A stretch of 64,000 nucleotides of DNA from UBA3478 sp049596955 (lineage in GTDB: Bacteria; Bacteroidota; Bacteroidia; Flavobacteriales; Flavobacteriaceae): NCBI GenBank assembly GCA_049596955.1, contig JBMYMD010000004.1:1-64000 (forward strand), read 5' to 3'. Shown here piece after piece: positions 33,763 to 42,431 of the stretch. Under the pieces are notes generated by a model that saw nothing but the letters and a program-made list of their open reading frames with translations, did no database searches and had not been told where the DNA came from. The stretch's first letter is position 1, and each line of letters opens with the position of its first letter. Position numbers and translations under genes: made by a program.

Positions 33763-36291
33763 ATGAAAATTAAACCTTTTTTGATGTGTTGTGTGCTTGC
33801 AGTCACCATACATCTACCTCTAACAGCACAAGATTATTTTTTTGGCAAATTCCATCCCTTTTCGTCTCAAATCGAAAGTCCAGAATCTTTTTTGGGATAT
33901 TCTATTGGAGAATTTCACACCAGACATGACTTAATCGTATACTACTTGAAAAATTTAGATCGACAATCTAAGAGAGCTAAATTGATTGAGTACGGCCGAA
34001 CTCATGAAGGAAGAAAGCTAGTTGTGCTGGCTATTAGTAGTGAAAAAAATCTAGAAAATCTAGAAGAAATTCACCAGGCGCATATGAAAAGGATAAAGCC
34101 TGAGCATGAAATTACCTCAGAAGATCTTGATGTTCCTCTTATTGTAAATTTAGGATACAACGTACATGGTAATGAGCCTTCAAGTTCTGAAGCAGCCTTG
34201 CTAACAGCGTACACTTTAGTAGCTTCCAATCACCCGGAAATTGAAAAATACAGAAATGATATGGTTGTTTTTATCGATCCTACGATTAATCCAGATGGTA
34301 GAGATCGACATACACAATACGCTAATTCATATAGAGCAAATTCACTAGTGGCTGACCCGCAAGATGCAGAGCACAATGAATATTGGCCAAGAGGAAGAAC
34401 AAATCACTATTGGTTTGATCTCAATCGAGATTGGTTATTGGCAATCCATCCTGAAAGTAGAGGTAAATTAGATTGGTATCACAATTGGTATCCTAATGTG
34501 GTCACTGACTTTCACGAAATGGGCTCACAAAGCACTTATTTCTTTGAACCCATGAAAGACAATGGGTCAAAAGATCCCATAATGCCAAAAGAAAATTACA
34601 TTGATCTGAACAATGCTTTTGGAGAACTTTTTGCTGAAGCCCTTGACAGTATTGGTTCCTTGTATTTTACCAAAGAAGTTTTTGACGGCACTTATCCTGG
34701 ATACGGTTCTTCGTATCCAGATCTTCAAGGCGGATTAGGAATCTTATTTGAACAAGCTTCTTCTAGAGGACACAAGCAGACCACCGCCTATGGAGAAATC
34801 ACCTTTGCCTTTACTATTAGAAACCAGTACACTTCGAGCATAACTACTTTAAAGGCTGCATTAGCACAAAAAGAAGTCTTAATACGCTACCAAAATTCAT
34901 TCTTTAAATCTGCTTTGAGCAACGCTGAAAAAGATGTAGTTAAGGCCTATTATTTTGAAGACAGACACGATAAGAATAGAGTTAAATCTTTCATTGATAA
35001 ACTGCTAAAGCACCGGGTAAAACTTTACAAAAGTGGTGAGGGATTTGTAGTTCCAACAAGTCAAAATCAGTACAGAATGGTACAAACTGCTTTTGAAACC
35101 TATAAGACATTTCGAGATAGTGTTTTTTACGATGCCTCAGCATGGTCCTTTGCTAATTTTTACAATATAAAGTACCAAGGTGTTAAAAAGTTTTCTCAAG
35201 GTGATGAAATCAAATCGCTAAATCAATTAGATCGCAAAATTTCTTTTGAGCCCTCCTCTTACGCTTATCTTATAGATTACAACGATTACAATGCAGTTGC
35301 ACTACTCCATCGCCTTCAACAAAAAGGAATAGTAGTCGCTTCTTCATTCAAGCCTTTTCAAACCATGACTAATGGTGAACAAAAGTCCTTTGACAACGGA
35401 ACATTAGTGGTAAGCGTAGCTAACCAAAAACGAAGTAAAGATGAAATCTATACTGAATTAAAAAATGCTGCATCTGAGCTTCAAGTTCCTGTTTATTCGG
35501 TAAATACTGGATACCACATAAGTGGAATTGATCTCGGGAGTCGATATGTTCAACCCTTGAGAACACCCAGAGTTGCCATGCTTATAGGAGATGGAACGAG
35601 TTCTTACGAAGCAGGAGAAGTATGGCATTTATTAGACACAAGAGTTCATATGCCAATCACCAAAATACCTCAAAGAAACTTTTCGAGAAGTGACTTAAGC
35701 AAATACAACACTCTAGTTATGGTTTCCGGAAGTTATCCAAGTACTAAAGAGTTTAAAGCTAAACTCGATAATTGGATATCTCAGGGAAATACCTTGATCA
35801 CTATTGCCCGTGCGAGTGAATGGGCAGTTAAATCCAAAGTAGTGGATGAAACACTAACCTCATACAAAGATGAAACAGCGAAAAGCAGAAAACCCTATAT
35901 AGACGCCTACGAAAACAACGGTAAAAAAGCGGTTGGAGGCGCCATTTTTGAAGTGGCATTGGATTTGACTCATCCTTTGAGTTTTGGATATCGAAACGAA
36001 AAAATCCCCGTGTACAAGAATAATACAGTGTGGCTTCAACCTTCAAAAAATAGTTATGCCACCGTTGCGAAATACACAGAAGATCCGCATATCGATGGTT
36101 TTATATCTCAAGAAAATTACGAGCACAATTTAAAACCCTCTGCCTCATTGATTACCTCCAAAAAAGGAAGAGGTCGTGTTGTATTATTTGCAGATAATCC
36201 AAACTTTAGAGGCTCTTGGTATGGAACCAATAGGTTGTTCTTAAATGCTTTATTCTTAGGAAACCTCATTCAAATACCCAATGACCAATGA
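33763..36291 (+). CDS. Exported M14-family zinc carboxypeptidase
   Basis: An 842-residue exported metallopeptidase. A signal peptide (residues 1-22, ending PLTAQ) is followed by the M14 catalytic domain (about 45-340) with the HxxE-type ligand site NVHGNEPSSSEAAL, the INPDGRDRH segment and the later DFHEMGS. The second half (about 390-842) has no recognised domain, but its Rossmann-like strands (PRVAMLIGDGTSSYEAGEVW, then TLVMVSGSYPS) suggest a glutamine amidotransferase-like fold. It shares an ATGA overlap with the amidohydrolase gene, so the two may jointly handle peptides or imported nitrogen compounds. Confidence 0.88.
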   Translation: MKIKPFLMCCVLAVTIHLPLTAQDYFFGKFHPFSSQIESPESFLGYSIGEFHTRHDLIVYYLKNLDRQSKRAKLIEYGRTHEGRKLVVLAISSEKNLENLEEIHQAHMKRIKPEHEITSEDLDVPLIVNLGYNVHGNEPSSSEAALLTAYTLVASNHPEIEKYRNDMVVFIDPTINPDGRDRHTQYANSYRANSLVADPQDAEHNEYWPRGRTNHYWFDLNRDWLLAIHPESRGKLDWYHNWYPNVVTDFHEMGSQSTYFFEPMKDNGSKDPIMPKENYIDLNNAFGELFAEALDSIGSLYFTKEVFDGTYPGYGSSYPDLQGGLGILFEQASSRGHKQTTAYGEITFAFTIRNQYTSSITTLKAALAQKEVLIRYQNSFFKSALSNAEKDVVKAYYFEDRHDKNRVKSFIDKLLKHRVKLYKSGEGFVVPTSQNQYRMVQTAFETYKTFRDSVFYDASAWSFANFYNIKYQGVKKFSQGDEIKSLNQLDRKISFEPSSYAYLIDYNDYNAVALLHRLQQKGIVVASSFKPFQTMTNGEQKSFDNGTLVVSVANQKRSKDEIYTELKNAASELQVPVYSVNTGYHISGIDLGSRYVQPLRTPRVAMLIGDGTSSYEAGEVWHLLDTRVHMPITKIPQRNFSRSDLSKYNTLVMVSGSYPSTKEFKAKLDNWISQGNTLITIARASEWAVKSKVVDETLTSYKDETAKSRKPYIDAYENNGKKAVGGAIFEVALDLTHPLSFGYRNEKIPVYKNNTVWLQPSKNSYATVAKYTEDPHIDGFISQENYEHNLKPSASLITSKKGRGRVVLFADNPNFRGSWYGTNRLFLNALFLGNLIQIPNDQ

Positions 36292-37880
36292 AAAAATTAA
36301 GCTTACTTCTTTTATTTTGTTCAATATCCTTTCTTGGAGTTTCACAGCATGATGATTCCATGTCTGAAGGACCATTTTCACAATTAATTATTCGTGGGGC
36401 CACACTTATTAACGGAACAGGAGCTCCACCTAGAGGACCCGTTGACATTGTGATTGAAAAGAACCGTATTACGCAAATCAAGGTCGTTGGATACCCAGGA
36501 GTACCTATTAATGACAAAAGTAGACCCCAATTAAAAGCTGGAGGTAAAGAAATAGATGCGCATGGCAGCTACGTCTTACCTGGTTTTGTGGACATGCACG
36601 GTCATATTGGTGGAATAGCACAAGGTGCTGAACCCGATTATGTATTTAAATTATGGATGGCCCATGGCGTTACCACTGTGAGAGAACCCAGCGGAAGGGG
36701 TATTGATTTTGGCTTAGACCTTAAGAAAAAGAGTCAACGCAATGAAATAATTGCACCACGACTTTTTATTTACACCGGTTTTGGGCAAAAATCAAAAGGA
36801 TTTAATCCGTTAGACGATCAGCCTATTTCAACTGCTGAACAGGCAAGAATATGGGTAAGGGCCAATGCGAAAAGAGGAGCTGACGGTATAAAATTTTTTG
36901 GCGCAGCTCCTGAAATAATGAGTGCTGCATTGGATGAAAACAAAAAACTTGGACTGAGATCTGCATGTCATCACGCTCAAATAGATGTGGCAAAATGGAA
37001 TGTTCTGAGTTCTGCCCGTGCCGGACTCACTTCAATGGAACACTGGTATGGTTTACCTGAAGCACTTTTTGACGACCGCACGATACAAGATTATCCTGCA
37101 GATTACAACTATCAAAATGAACAACATCGATTTGAGCAGGCCGGAAAACTATGGGCCCAAGCTGCAAAACCACACAGTGCACACTGGAATGCTGTGATGA
37201 ACGAGCTACTTGACCTAGATTTCACCTTAGATCCTACACTTAACATCTATGAGGCTAGTAGAGATTTACACCGTGCAAGAAGAGCAGAATGGCATGAAAC
37301 CTATACACTACCTTCACTTTGGGAGTTTTATCAACCCAGTAAAATTTCACACGGATCTTATTGGCATAATTGGGGTACCGAACAAGAAGTTGCCTGGAAG
37401 AAAAACTATCAACTGTGGATGGAATTTATAAACGAATATAAAAACCGTGGCGGAAGAGTCACTACAGGTTCAGATTCCGGTTTTATTTTCCAACTATACG
37501 GATTTGCTTATGTACGTGAATTAGAATTATTACGCGAAGCCGGGTTTCATCCTTTAGAAGTTATACAATCAGCCACCTTGAATGGTGCTGAAGCCCTCGG
37601 TATGCAGGACGAAATAGGAAGCATAGACATAGGTAAATTAGCCGATTTAGTAATTGTAGATGAAAATCCACTAGCCAATTTTAAAGTACTTTACGGCACA
37701 GGAGCTATTAAATTAACGGACAAAAATGAGGTCGTCAGAGTTGGTGGAGTAAAATACACCATTAAAGATGGCATTATTTATGATGCCAAGAAATTACTTC
37801 AAGATGTCGCCCAACAGGTAACTGAAGCAAAAGAGCAGCAAAATTATAAACTCAAACAACCGGGAATAGGTGTTGAATAA
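36288..37880 (+). CDS. Exported amidohydrolase-family enzyme
   Basis: A 530-residue protein of the amidohydrolase superfamily with a signal peptide (MKKLSLLLLFCSISFLGVSQ). The metal-site HxH lies in GFVDMHGHIGG, the lysine or bridging segment in GADGIKFFGAAPE, paired histidines in SACHHAQI, and the catalytic aspartate in TGSDSGF. The strand end LADLVIVDENPL is typical. It is most like imidazolonepropionase- or prolidase-type members that act on cyclic amides or dipeptides; the substrate is unknown. It follows the M14 gene with a 4-nt overlap and ends before a strong terminator. Confidence 0.88.
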   Translation: MKKLSLLLLFCSISFLGVSQHDDSMSEGPFSQLIIRGATLINGTGAPPRGPVDIVIEKNRITQIKVVGYPGVPINDKSRPQLKAGGKEIDAHGSYVLPGFVDMHGHIGGIAQGAEPDYVFKLWMAHGVTTVREPSGRGIDFGLDLKKKSQRNEIIAPRLFIYTGFGQKSKGFNPLDDQPISTAEQARIWVRANAKRGADGIKFFGAAPEIMSAALDENKKLGLRSACHHAQIDVAKWNVLSSARAGLTSMEHWYGLPEALFDDRTIQDYPADYNYQNEQHRFEQAGKLWAQAAKPHSAHWNAVMNELLDLDFTLDPTLNIYEASRDLHRARRAEWHETYTLPSLWEFYQPSKISHGSYWHNWGTEQEVAWKKNYQLWMEFINEYKNRGGRVTTGSDSGFIFQLYGFAYVRELELLREAGFHPLEVIQSATLNGAEALGMQDEIGSIDIGKLADLVIVDENPLANFKVLYGTGAIKLTDKNEVVRVGGVKYTIKDGIIYDAKKLLQDVAQQVTEAKEQQNYKLKQPGIGVE

Positions 37881-37892
37881 ACACCTTAAATG

Positions 37893-37922
37893 AAAAAACC
37901 AGCCTTTCGGCTGGTTTTTTTT
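37893..37922. terminator. Bidirectional terminator between amidohydrolase and curlin genes
   Basis: ACCAGCC, loop TTTC, GGCTGGT, flanked by A and T runs (AAAAA before, TTTTTTTT after). It can end transcription from both sides, and it is the only convergent pair in the window with such a structure. Confidence 0.9.
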
Positions 37923-37940
37923 ACACTAGTACTTGGGTAT

Positions 37941-39644
37941 TTACATACCTGATTGGTGGACACCTACTATGTTAGCGTTTCCATTCATAATAGAAACATT
38001 TGAAGTATTGCTGATACCCATTTGAGATACAATAACTGTATTTCTAGCACTATTCTCAAAGCGGACTCTACTAAAGTTATCATCACCAGCTTGCGTAACT
38101 GTTGACGTATCACGATTTCCAAGCATCACAGTTCTAGAGTCATTATCTAGACCAATTTGTGAAGCTGAAGAAATGTTACCATTTCCTGCCTGATTCACAT
38201 AAGCAAAATTTCCACTTCCCATTTGATAAGCTGTTGCAGTATTATTGTTACCTGTTTGCACAGCAGCATTTAAGTTAAAAGAGCCTATTTGAGTTAATGT
38301 TGCTGTATTTCTATTTCCTGTTTGAACAATACCCGCTGCATTCACAAAACCAGCAACTAATTTACTTTGAGTAATCGTAGCATCATTGTTATTTCCTGAG
38401 GCAACAGCAATAGCTAAGTTTCCTACAGTACCGATGTTTTGCTCGATAGAAGCAGTGTTACCTGAACCCCCCATAATATTAGCAGAAACTGCTAAACTAA
38501 ACGTTCCAGCTTGTTTGATTTCTACTGAATTATCATCAGAAGACATTCCATTCCAAGAAAGAGCCGCATTGTTATCCCCAGGTTGTTTTACTTTTACTGT
38601 GTTTCCATCAGCACCAGGTGCTAATACTACAAGTGAAATATTTTCATCCCCTCTTTGTCGAACGCGTACTTTGTTACCATCTGCTCCAAAACCTGCAACC
38701 CATGAGAAATTATTCGCTGATTTTTGAGTGACTTTTACATTGTTAGCGTCAGAATCCATTCTTAAGGCAACTCTTGATCTTTGAACATCTCCACTTTGAC
38801 TTACCTCTACTGTATTTCTGTCTGAATCCCCTGTAGCGAATACTCTCGAAATTTTGTCGTCTTCTGTTTGTGTTACAGTTACTTCATTATTATTTGAATC
38901 ATCAACATCAACACTAGCGAAATTATCGTCTCCCATTTGTGAAACAGAAACACTATTTCCGTTGGAGTTATTATCTAATTCAATATCATTGATTTCATTT
39001 TCATTACCTACTTGTGAAACCATAACTGTATTGCGATCTGAATCGTCTTCAATTTCAACTTCCGCTTCGTTACCATCACCGTTTTGAACAGCTGTCACAG
39101 CGTTATGTGATGAGTCTCTTTGAATGCCATCACTATCCCACATATCAAAAGTGTTGTTGTCACCTCTTTGAAGAACTGAAACTGTGTTGCCGTTCGAGTC
39201 ATCTTTGATATTAATTTTTGATTCGTTACTCATACCTCTTTGCACTGTACGGACAGTATTTCGATCTGCATCATGGCTAACTACAACTCTTGAGTCATTT
39301 CTTTCCCCAACTTGTTTTATTCTCGCTTTATTTCCACTAGAATTTCGCTTTACAATAACATTGTTTTTATTGCGTTCTCCTAACTGGGTTGTCTTAACCT
39401 TGTTACGACTAGAATTCTTAGTGACCTTAACATCAGAATTGTTTCTTAAGTTTGTCTGTCCTACTGTAATTTTGTTAGAATTAGAGGAATTCAGAACCTG
39501 TACATCTGATTTGTTTGTATCCCCTGCTTGAGTTACATTAACCTCATTTCTATTACTGTCTGTAATAGTTACATCTGAAACATTGTCCTGTGCCATAGCC
39601 ACTGAGACAAAAAGAGCCATCGCTCCAAAAAATAATTTTTTCAT
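37941..39644 (-). CDS. Large curlin-repeat protein (CsgA/CsgB-like amyloid)
   Basis: A 567-residue exported protein. A signal peptide (MKKLFFGAMALFVSVAMAQ) is followed by about 22-24 imperfect repeats of about 24 residues with the curlin core N-x-V-x-(V/T)-x-Q-x-G-x-x-N, as in RNEVNVTQAGDTN, GNTVSVLQRGDNN and RNTVMVSQVGNEN. The first 60% of the chain is rich in Asp, Lys and Arg. The last 40% is uncharged and rich in Asn, Ala, Thr and Gln. No csgE, csgF, csgG or partner subunit is nearby. E. coli CsgA has 5 repeats in 151 residues, so this would be a giant fibre or surface-layer form. The gene has a likely -7 box (TATTATTG, 39674-39667). Confidence 0.85.
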   Translation of the reverse strand: MKKLFFGAMALFVSVAMAQDNVSDVTITDSNRNEVNVTQAGDTNKSDVQVLNSSNSNKITVGQTNLRNNSDVKVTKNSSRNKVKTTQLGERNKNNVIVKRNSSGNKARIKQVGERNDSRVVVSHDADRNTVRTVQRGMSNESKINIKDDSNGNTVSVLQRGDNNTFDMWDSDGIQRDSSHNAVTAVQNGDGNEAEVEIEDDSDRNTVMVSQVGNENEINDIELDNNSNGNSVSVSQMGDDNFASVDVDDSNNNEVTVTQTEDDKISRVFATGDSDRNTVEVSQSGDVQRSRVALRMDSDANNVKVTQKSANNFSWVAGFGADGNKVRVRQRGDENISLVVLAPGADGNTVKVKQPGDNNAALSWNGMSSDDNSVEIKQAGTFSLAVSANIMGGSGNTASIEQNIGTVGNLAIAVASGNNNDATITQSKLVAGFVNAAGIVQTGNRNTATLTQIGSFNLNAAVQTGNNNTATAYQMGSGNFAYVNQAGNGNISSASQIGLDNDSRTVMLGNRDTSTVTQAGDDNFSRVRFENSARNTVIVSQMGISNTSNVSIMNGNANIVGVHQSGM

Positions 39645-39666
39645 GATTAAATAATTTTATTTCCTA

Positions 39667-39674
39667 CAATAATA
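39667..39674 (-). promoter_or_regulatory. Likely -7 box for the curlin gene
   Basis: TATTATTG on the minus strand matches seven of eight positions of TAnnTTTG and lies 22 nt before the ATG at 39644. A TTG lies 23 nt further upstream. Moderate support. Confidence 0.4.
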
Positions 39675-39797
39675 GAAGAAGTCTCCTACGTCTATTTCAA
39701 TTGTTTTAAATATTTATCAATAAAAGGCGGGTTTTAATCGACGAAATACATATTTAAGATTGAAATATTAACAAATGCATAAAATATTGCACGTTTA

Positions 39798-39819
39798 TTC
39801 TGACACAATAAAGTCAGAA
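39798..39819. other. Short hairpin in the curlin-msrA gap
   Basis: TTCTGAC (39798-39804) and GTCAGAA (39813-39819) can pair around an 8-nt loop. It lies in the 242-nt gap between the divergent curlin and msrA genes and could be an operator for either. No T run follows. Confidence 0.35.
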
Positions 39820-39863
39820 AAATCTTCATTTTTACTCTTTTATTACCTACCAATTAGATGTTG

Positions 39864-39871
39864 TATGTTTG
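39864..39871 (+). promoter_or_regulatory. Putative -7 box for msrA
   Basis: TATGTTTG matches TAnnTTTG exactly and ends 15 nt before ATG 39887. A TTG start at 39869 lies inside this box, so the ATG is preferred. Confidence 0.5.
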
Positions 39872-39886
39872 TATAAAATTAAGCTC

Positions 39887-40549
39887 ATGAATATTTTCAA
39901 ACTAAATCTCATCGCAGTAATAACAATGCTCTCTAGCTGTTACGAGGTTCCAAAATCCAATGATCAAAGCATTCAAAACCCAACTGAAATTCAAAATTCA
40001 GAGATGAGCACGGCCTATTTTGCAAGTGGATGTTTTTGGTGCGTAGAGGCTGTATTTGAATCTGTAAAAGGTGTTGATAAAGTTATTTCAGGTTATTCCG
40101 GTGGCAGAGAGAAAAATCCTACATATAATCAAGTTGCTGCAGGACGTACCTCACATGCCGAAGCCGTTAAGGTGATTTATAATCCCAAAGAAATAAGTTT
40201 TCTCCAACTCCTAGACGTCTATTATGGTTCTCACGATCCTACAGCCTTAAACTATCAAGGCCCTGATTATGGAAGCCAATATAGATCTATTGCCTTTTAT
40301 CAAAATGAAGTTGAAAAATCACTAATTAATGAATACATCAAAGCGTTAGAGGCTTCGGGAGTATATTCTAAACCAATAGTAACTGAGGTTATTCCTTTTG
40401 AGATTTTTTATGAAGCTGAAGAATATCATCAAGATTTTGAACTAAAAAACCCCAACAACCGTTACATTTTAAATGTCTCTGTTCCTAGGTTAAAAAGATT
40501 CCAACGCTTATTTCCAGAATTACTCAAAGAAAATAACCAAGACCATTAA
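39887..40549 (+). CDS. msrA: Peptide methionine (S)-S-oxide reductase, lipoprotein form
   Basis: Repairs the S-sulfoxide of methionine. The 220-residue chain carries the catalytic GCFWC (C49, C52), then GYSGGREKNPTYNQVAAGRT, then SHDPTALNYQGPDYGSQYRS. A lipoprotein signal ends at C18 (VITMLSSC), so the enzyme is likely to be held at the periplasmic side and protect envelope proteins. No later resolving cysteine is seen near the C-terminus. It is followed 15 nt later by the GT2 gene. Confidence 0.95.
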   Translation: MNIFKLNLIAVITMLSSCYEVPKSNDQSIQNPTEIQNSEMSTAYFASGCFWCVEAVFESVKGVDKVISGYSGGREKNPTYNQVAAGRTSHAEAVKVIYNPKEISFLQLLDVYYGSHDPTALNYQGPDYGSQYRSIAFYQNEVEKSLINEYIKALEASGVYSKPIVTEVIPFEIFYEAEEYHQDFELKNPNNRYILNVSVPRLKRFQRLFPELLKENNQDH

Positions 40550-40564
40550 TCGTTATACCTAAGT

Positions 40565-41536
40565 ATGGCAATCATCACAAACAAACTACTATCTGTTGTA
40601 ATTCCCGTTTACAATGAACAGGACAATGTCGCCCTACTTACTCAAAAAATTCATGAGAGTCTTAAAGGGTATAAGTATGAAATCATTTTTGTCAATGACT
40701 TTTCTACAGATCAAACCTTAAAAGCCATTAAAGCTTTAAAAGATCCTTTGGTTCACCTTATTGAATTGAAAAAAAATTACGGTCAGAGTTTGGCGCTAGC
40801 TGCAGGAATTGATTATGCAAATGGAGACTACGTCATTACCATGGATGGTGATCTACAAAACGATCCTTCAGATATTCCAAGTATGCTTAAGGTGGCAATT
40901 GAAGAAGATTTTGATTTAGTCACTGGAATAAGACAAAAAAGAAAAGACAGTTGGCTCAAAAAAATTCCATCCAAGATTGCGAATTTCTTAGTTCGCAAAA
41001 TAACCAGTTTAGATATTAAAGATAATGGTTGTGCCCTTAAAGTTTTTTCAAAAGACATCGCTAAAAATCTCAACTTATACGGAGAAATGCATCGCTTCAT
41101 TACGCTATTAGCATTTCTTGAGGGAGCACAAATCAAACAAGTTCCAGTAAAACATCACGCCAGACATGCAGGCCAATCCAAATACGGACTAGAACGTGTG
41201 TTTAAAGTTATTGCAGACATGCTCCTGCTCTTATTTATTAGAAAATACCTCCAGCGCCCAATTCATCTATTTGGCCTATTTGGTTTTGTAATGATTAGTT
41301 TAGGGATATTGATCAACGCCTATTTAGTCATTATTAAATTTGGGTTTGGAGAAGATATCGGTCAAAGACCACTACTCATCTTTGGGTTAATGCTCATTTT
41401 AGCAGGAGTTCAAGTCTTTACCATAGGTCTTGTCATGGAAATGTTGATTCGCACCTATTACGAATCACAACAAAAAAGACCCTATCGCATAAAGAAAGTA
41501 CATGTCGAAAAACAAGCAAGTTCAAAAGAGGTATAA
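40565..41536 (+). CDS. GT2 glycosyltransferase, polyprenyl-phosphate type (GtrB/DPM1-like)
   Basis: A 323-residue GT2 enzyme. The catalytic domain (1-225) has the start LSVVIPVYNEQDNVALLTQK, the acidic DGDLQNDPSDIP pair that binds the metal and nucleotide, and VPVKHHARHAGQSKYGLERV. Two helices follow (about 232-255 and 270-292), as in the GtrB type. Such enzymes put a sugar on polyprenyl phosphate at the cytoplasmic face. A 35-nt overlap with the UPF0104-type gene suggests tight coupling. Confidence 0.92.
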   Translation: MAIITNKLLSVVIPVYNEQDNVALLTQKIHESLKGYKYEIIFVNDFSTDQTLKAIKALKDPLVHLIELKKNYGQSLALAAGIDYANGDYVITMDGDLQNDPSDIPSMLKVAIEEDFDLVTGIRQKRKDSWLKKIPSKIANFLVRKITSLDIKDNGCALKVFSKDIAKNLNLYGEMHRFITLLAFLEGAQIKQVPVKHHARHAGQSKYGLERVFKVIADMLLLLFIRKYLQRPIHLFGLFGFVMISLGILINAYLVIIKFGFGEDIGQRPLLIFGLMLILAGVQVFTIGLVMEMLIRTYYESQQKRPYRIKKVHVEKQASSKEV

Positions 41537-42431
41537 AAAACTCTTATTGACCCTAGTTAAACTAGTGGTCAGTATCGGCCTCATTCTATATGTATTTTCC
41601 AAAATTGATACACAAAGTACATTTAGAATATTAAAATCTATTTCACCAATTAACCTCATTTTAGGTTTTCTGCTCGTACTTCTCTCTAAGATTATTGCCA
41701 GTTACAGATTACTCAGTTATTTCAGGGTCATTCAAATCCCAATCAAAGCGCAAACTAATCTTCAACTTTACTTTTTAGGTATGTTTTACAACCTATTTTT
41801 ACCTGGTGGAATTGGGGGAGATGCGTATAAAGCCTACATCCTAAAAAAACAAAACCCGCAAAGTTCAAGTAAAAGAACTATTGCCGTTCTTGTATTAGAT
41901 CGCATTAGTGGATTATTCGCTCTTTTCACCATTGGTGTCTTTGTCCTAGCCAGTCTACAAATTTCTATTTTTAACATCAACAGCCGTTGGAGTATTTTGC
42001 TTTTGGCCCTCGGGCTACTGTGCTATAGGATTGTTATTATCAAAGGGTTTGCCTATACAAAAACCATCTTTTGGAGCACTATTGTATACTCCTTATTTGT
42101 TCAAGGACTTCAAGTAATTTCAATTCTCTTCATATTAAATGGATTAAACATAAGTACAGATATGCATCCTTATGTACTGGTATTTTTGTGCTCGAGCATT
42201 GTATCTGTAATACCTTTAACTATTGGAGGCATAGGAAGTCGTGAACTAACATTTGTCTATGGAGCTCAATGGTTCAATTTATCTGAAGAAAAGTCTTTAG
42301 GCACGAGTATGTTATTTTTTTTACTAAACGCCCTAGTATCACTAATTGGAATTTATTATTACTTTAATTCGATTGAGTTTCAGAAGGATTCAACTGAAGT
42401 AAATAACGATAAGAGGTCACCTGCTCCCTAG
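41502..42431 (+). CDS. UPF0104/lysylphosphatidylglycerol-synthase-TM-like membrane protein
   Basis: A 309-residue protein with about eight membrane helices and the family's motifs: LFYNLFLPGGIGGDAYKAYI around residue 95, and TIGGIGSRELTFVYGA around residue 245. These proteins resemble the flippase half of MprF (lysyl-PG synthase) and often sit next to GtrB-like enzymes, so lipid-linked sugar flipping is plausible. The C-terminal synthase domain of MprF is absent. Its end overlaps the convergent GT39 gene by 68 nt, the longest overlap among convergent pairs here. Confidence 0.85.
   Translation: MSKNKQVQKRYKKLLLTLVKLVVSIGLILYVFSKIDTQSTFRILKSISPINLILGFLLVLLSKIIASYRLLSYFRVIQIPIKAQTNLQLYFLGMFYNLFLPGGIGGDAYKAYILKKQNPQSSSKRTIAVLVLDRISGLFALFTIGVFVLASLQISIFNINSRWSILLLALGLLCYRIVIIKGFAYTKTIFWSTIVYSLFVQGLQVISILFILNGLNISTDMHPYVLVFLCSSIVSVIPLTIGGIGSRELTFVYGAQWFNLSEEKSLGTSMLFFLLNALVSLIGIYYYFNSIEFQKDSTEVNNDKRSPAP

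Noticed and set aside
38386..39531. Three plus-strand ORFs opposite the curlin gene
   Set aside because: They mirror the repeat pattern of the curlin gene and only stay open because of its biased codons.
37941..39644. Reading the repeat array as CRISPR or tandem-repeat DNA
   Set aside because: The repeats are protein-level and differ at the DNA level; there are no constant direct repeats with spacers.
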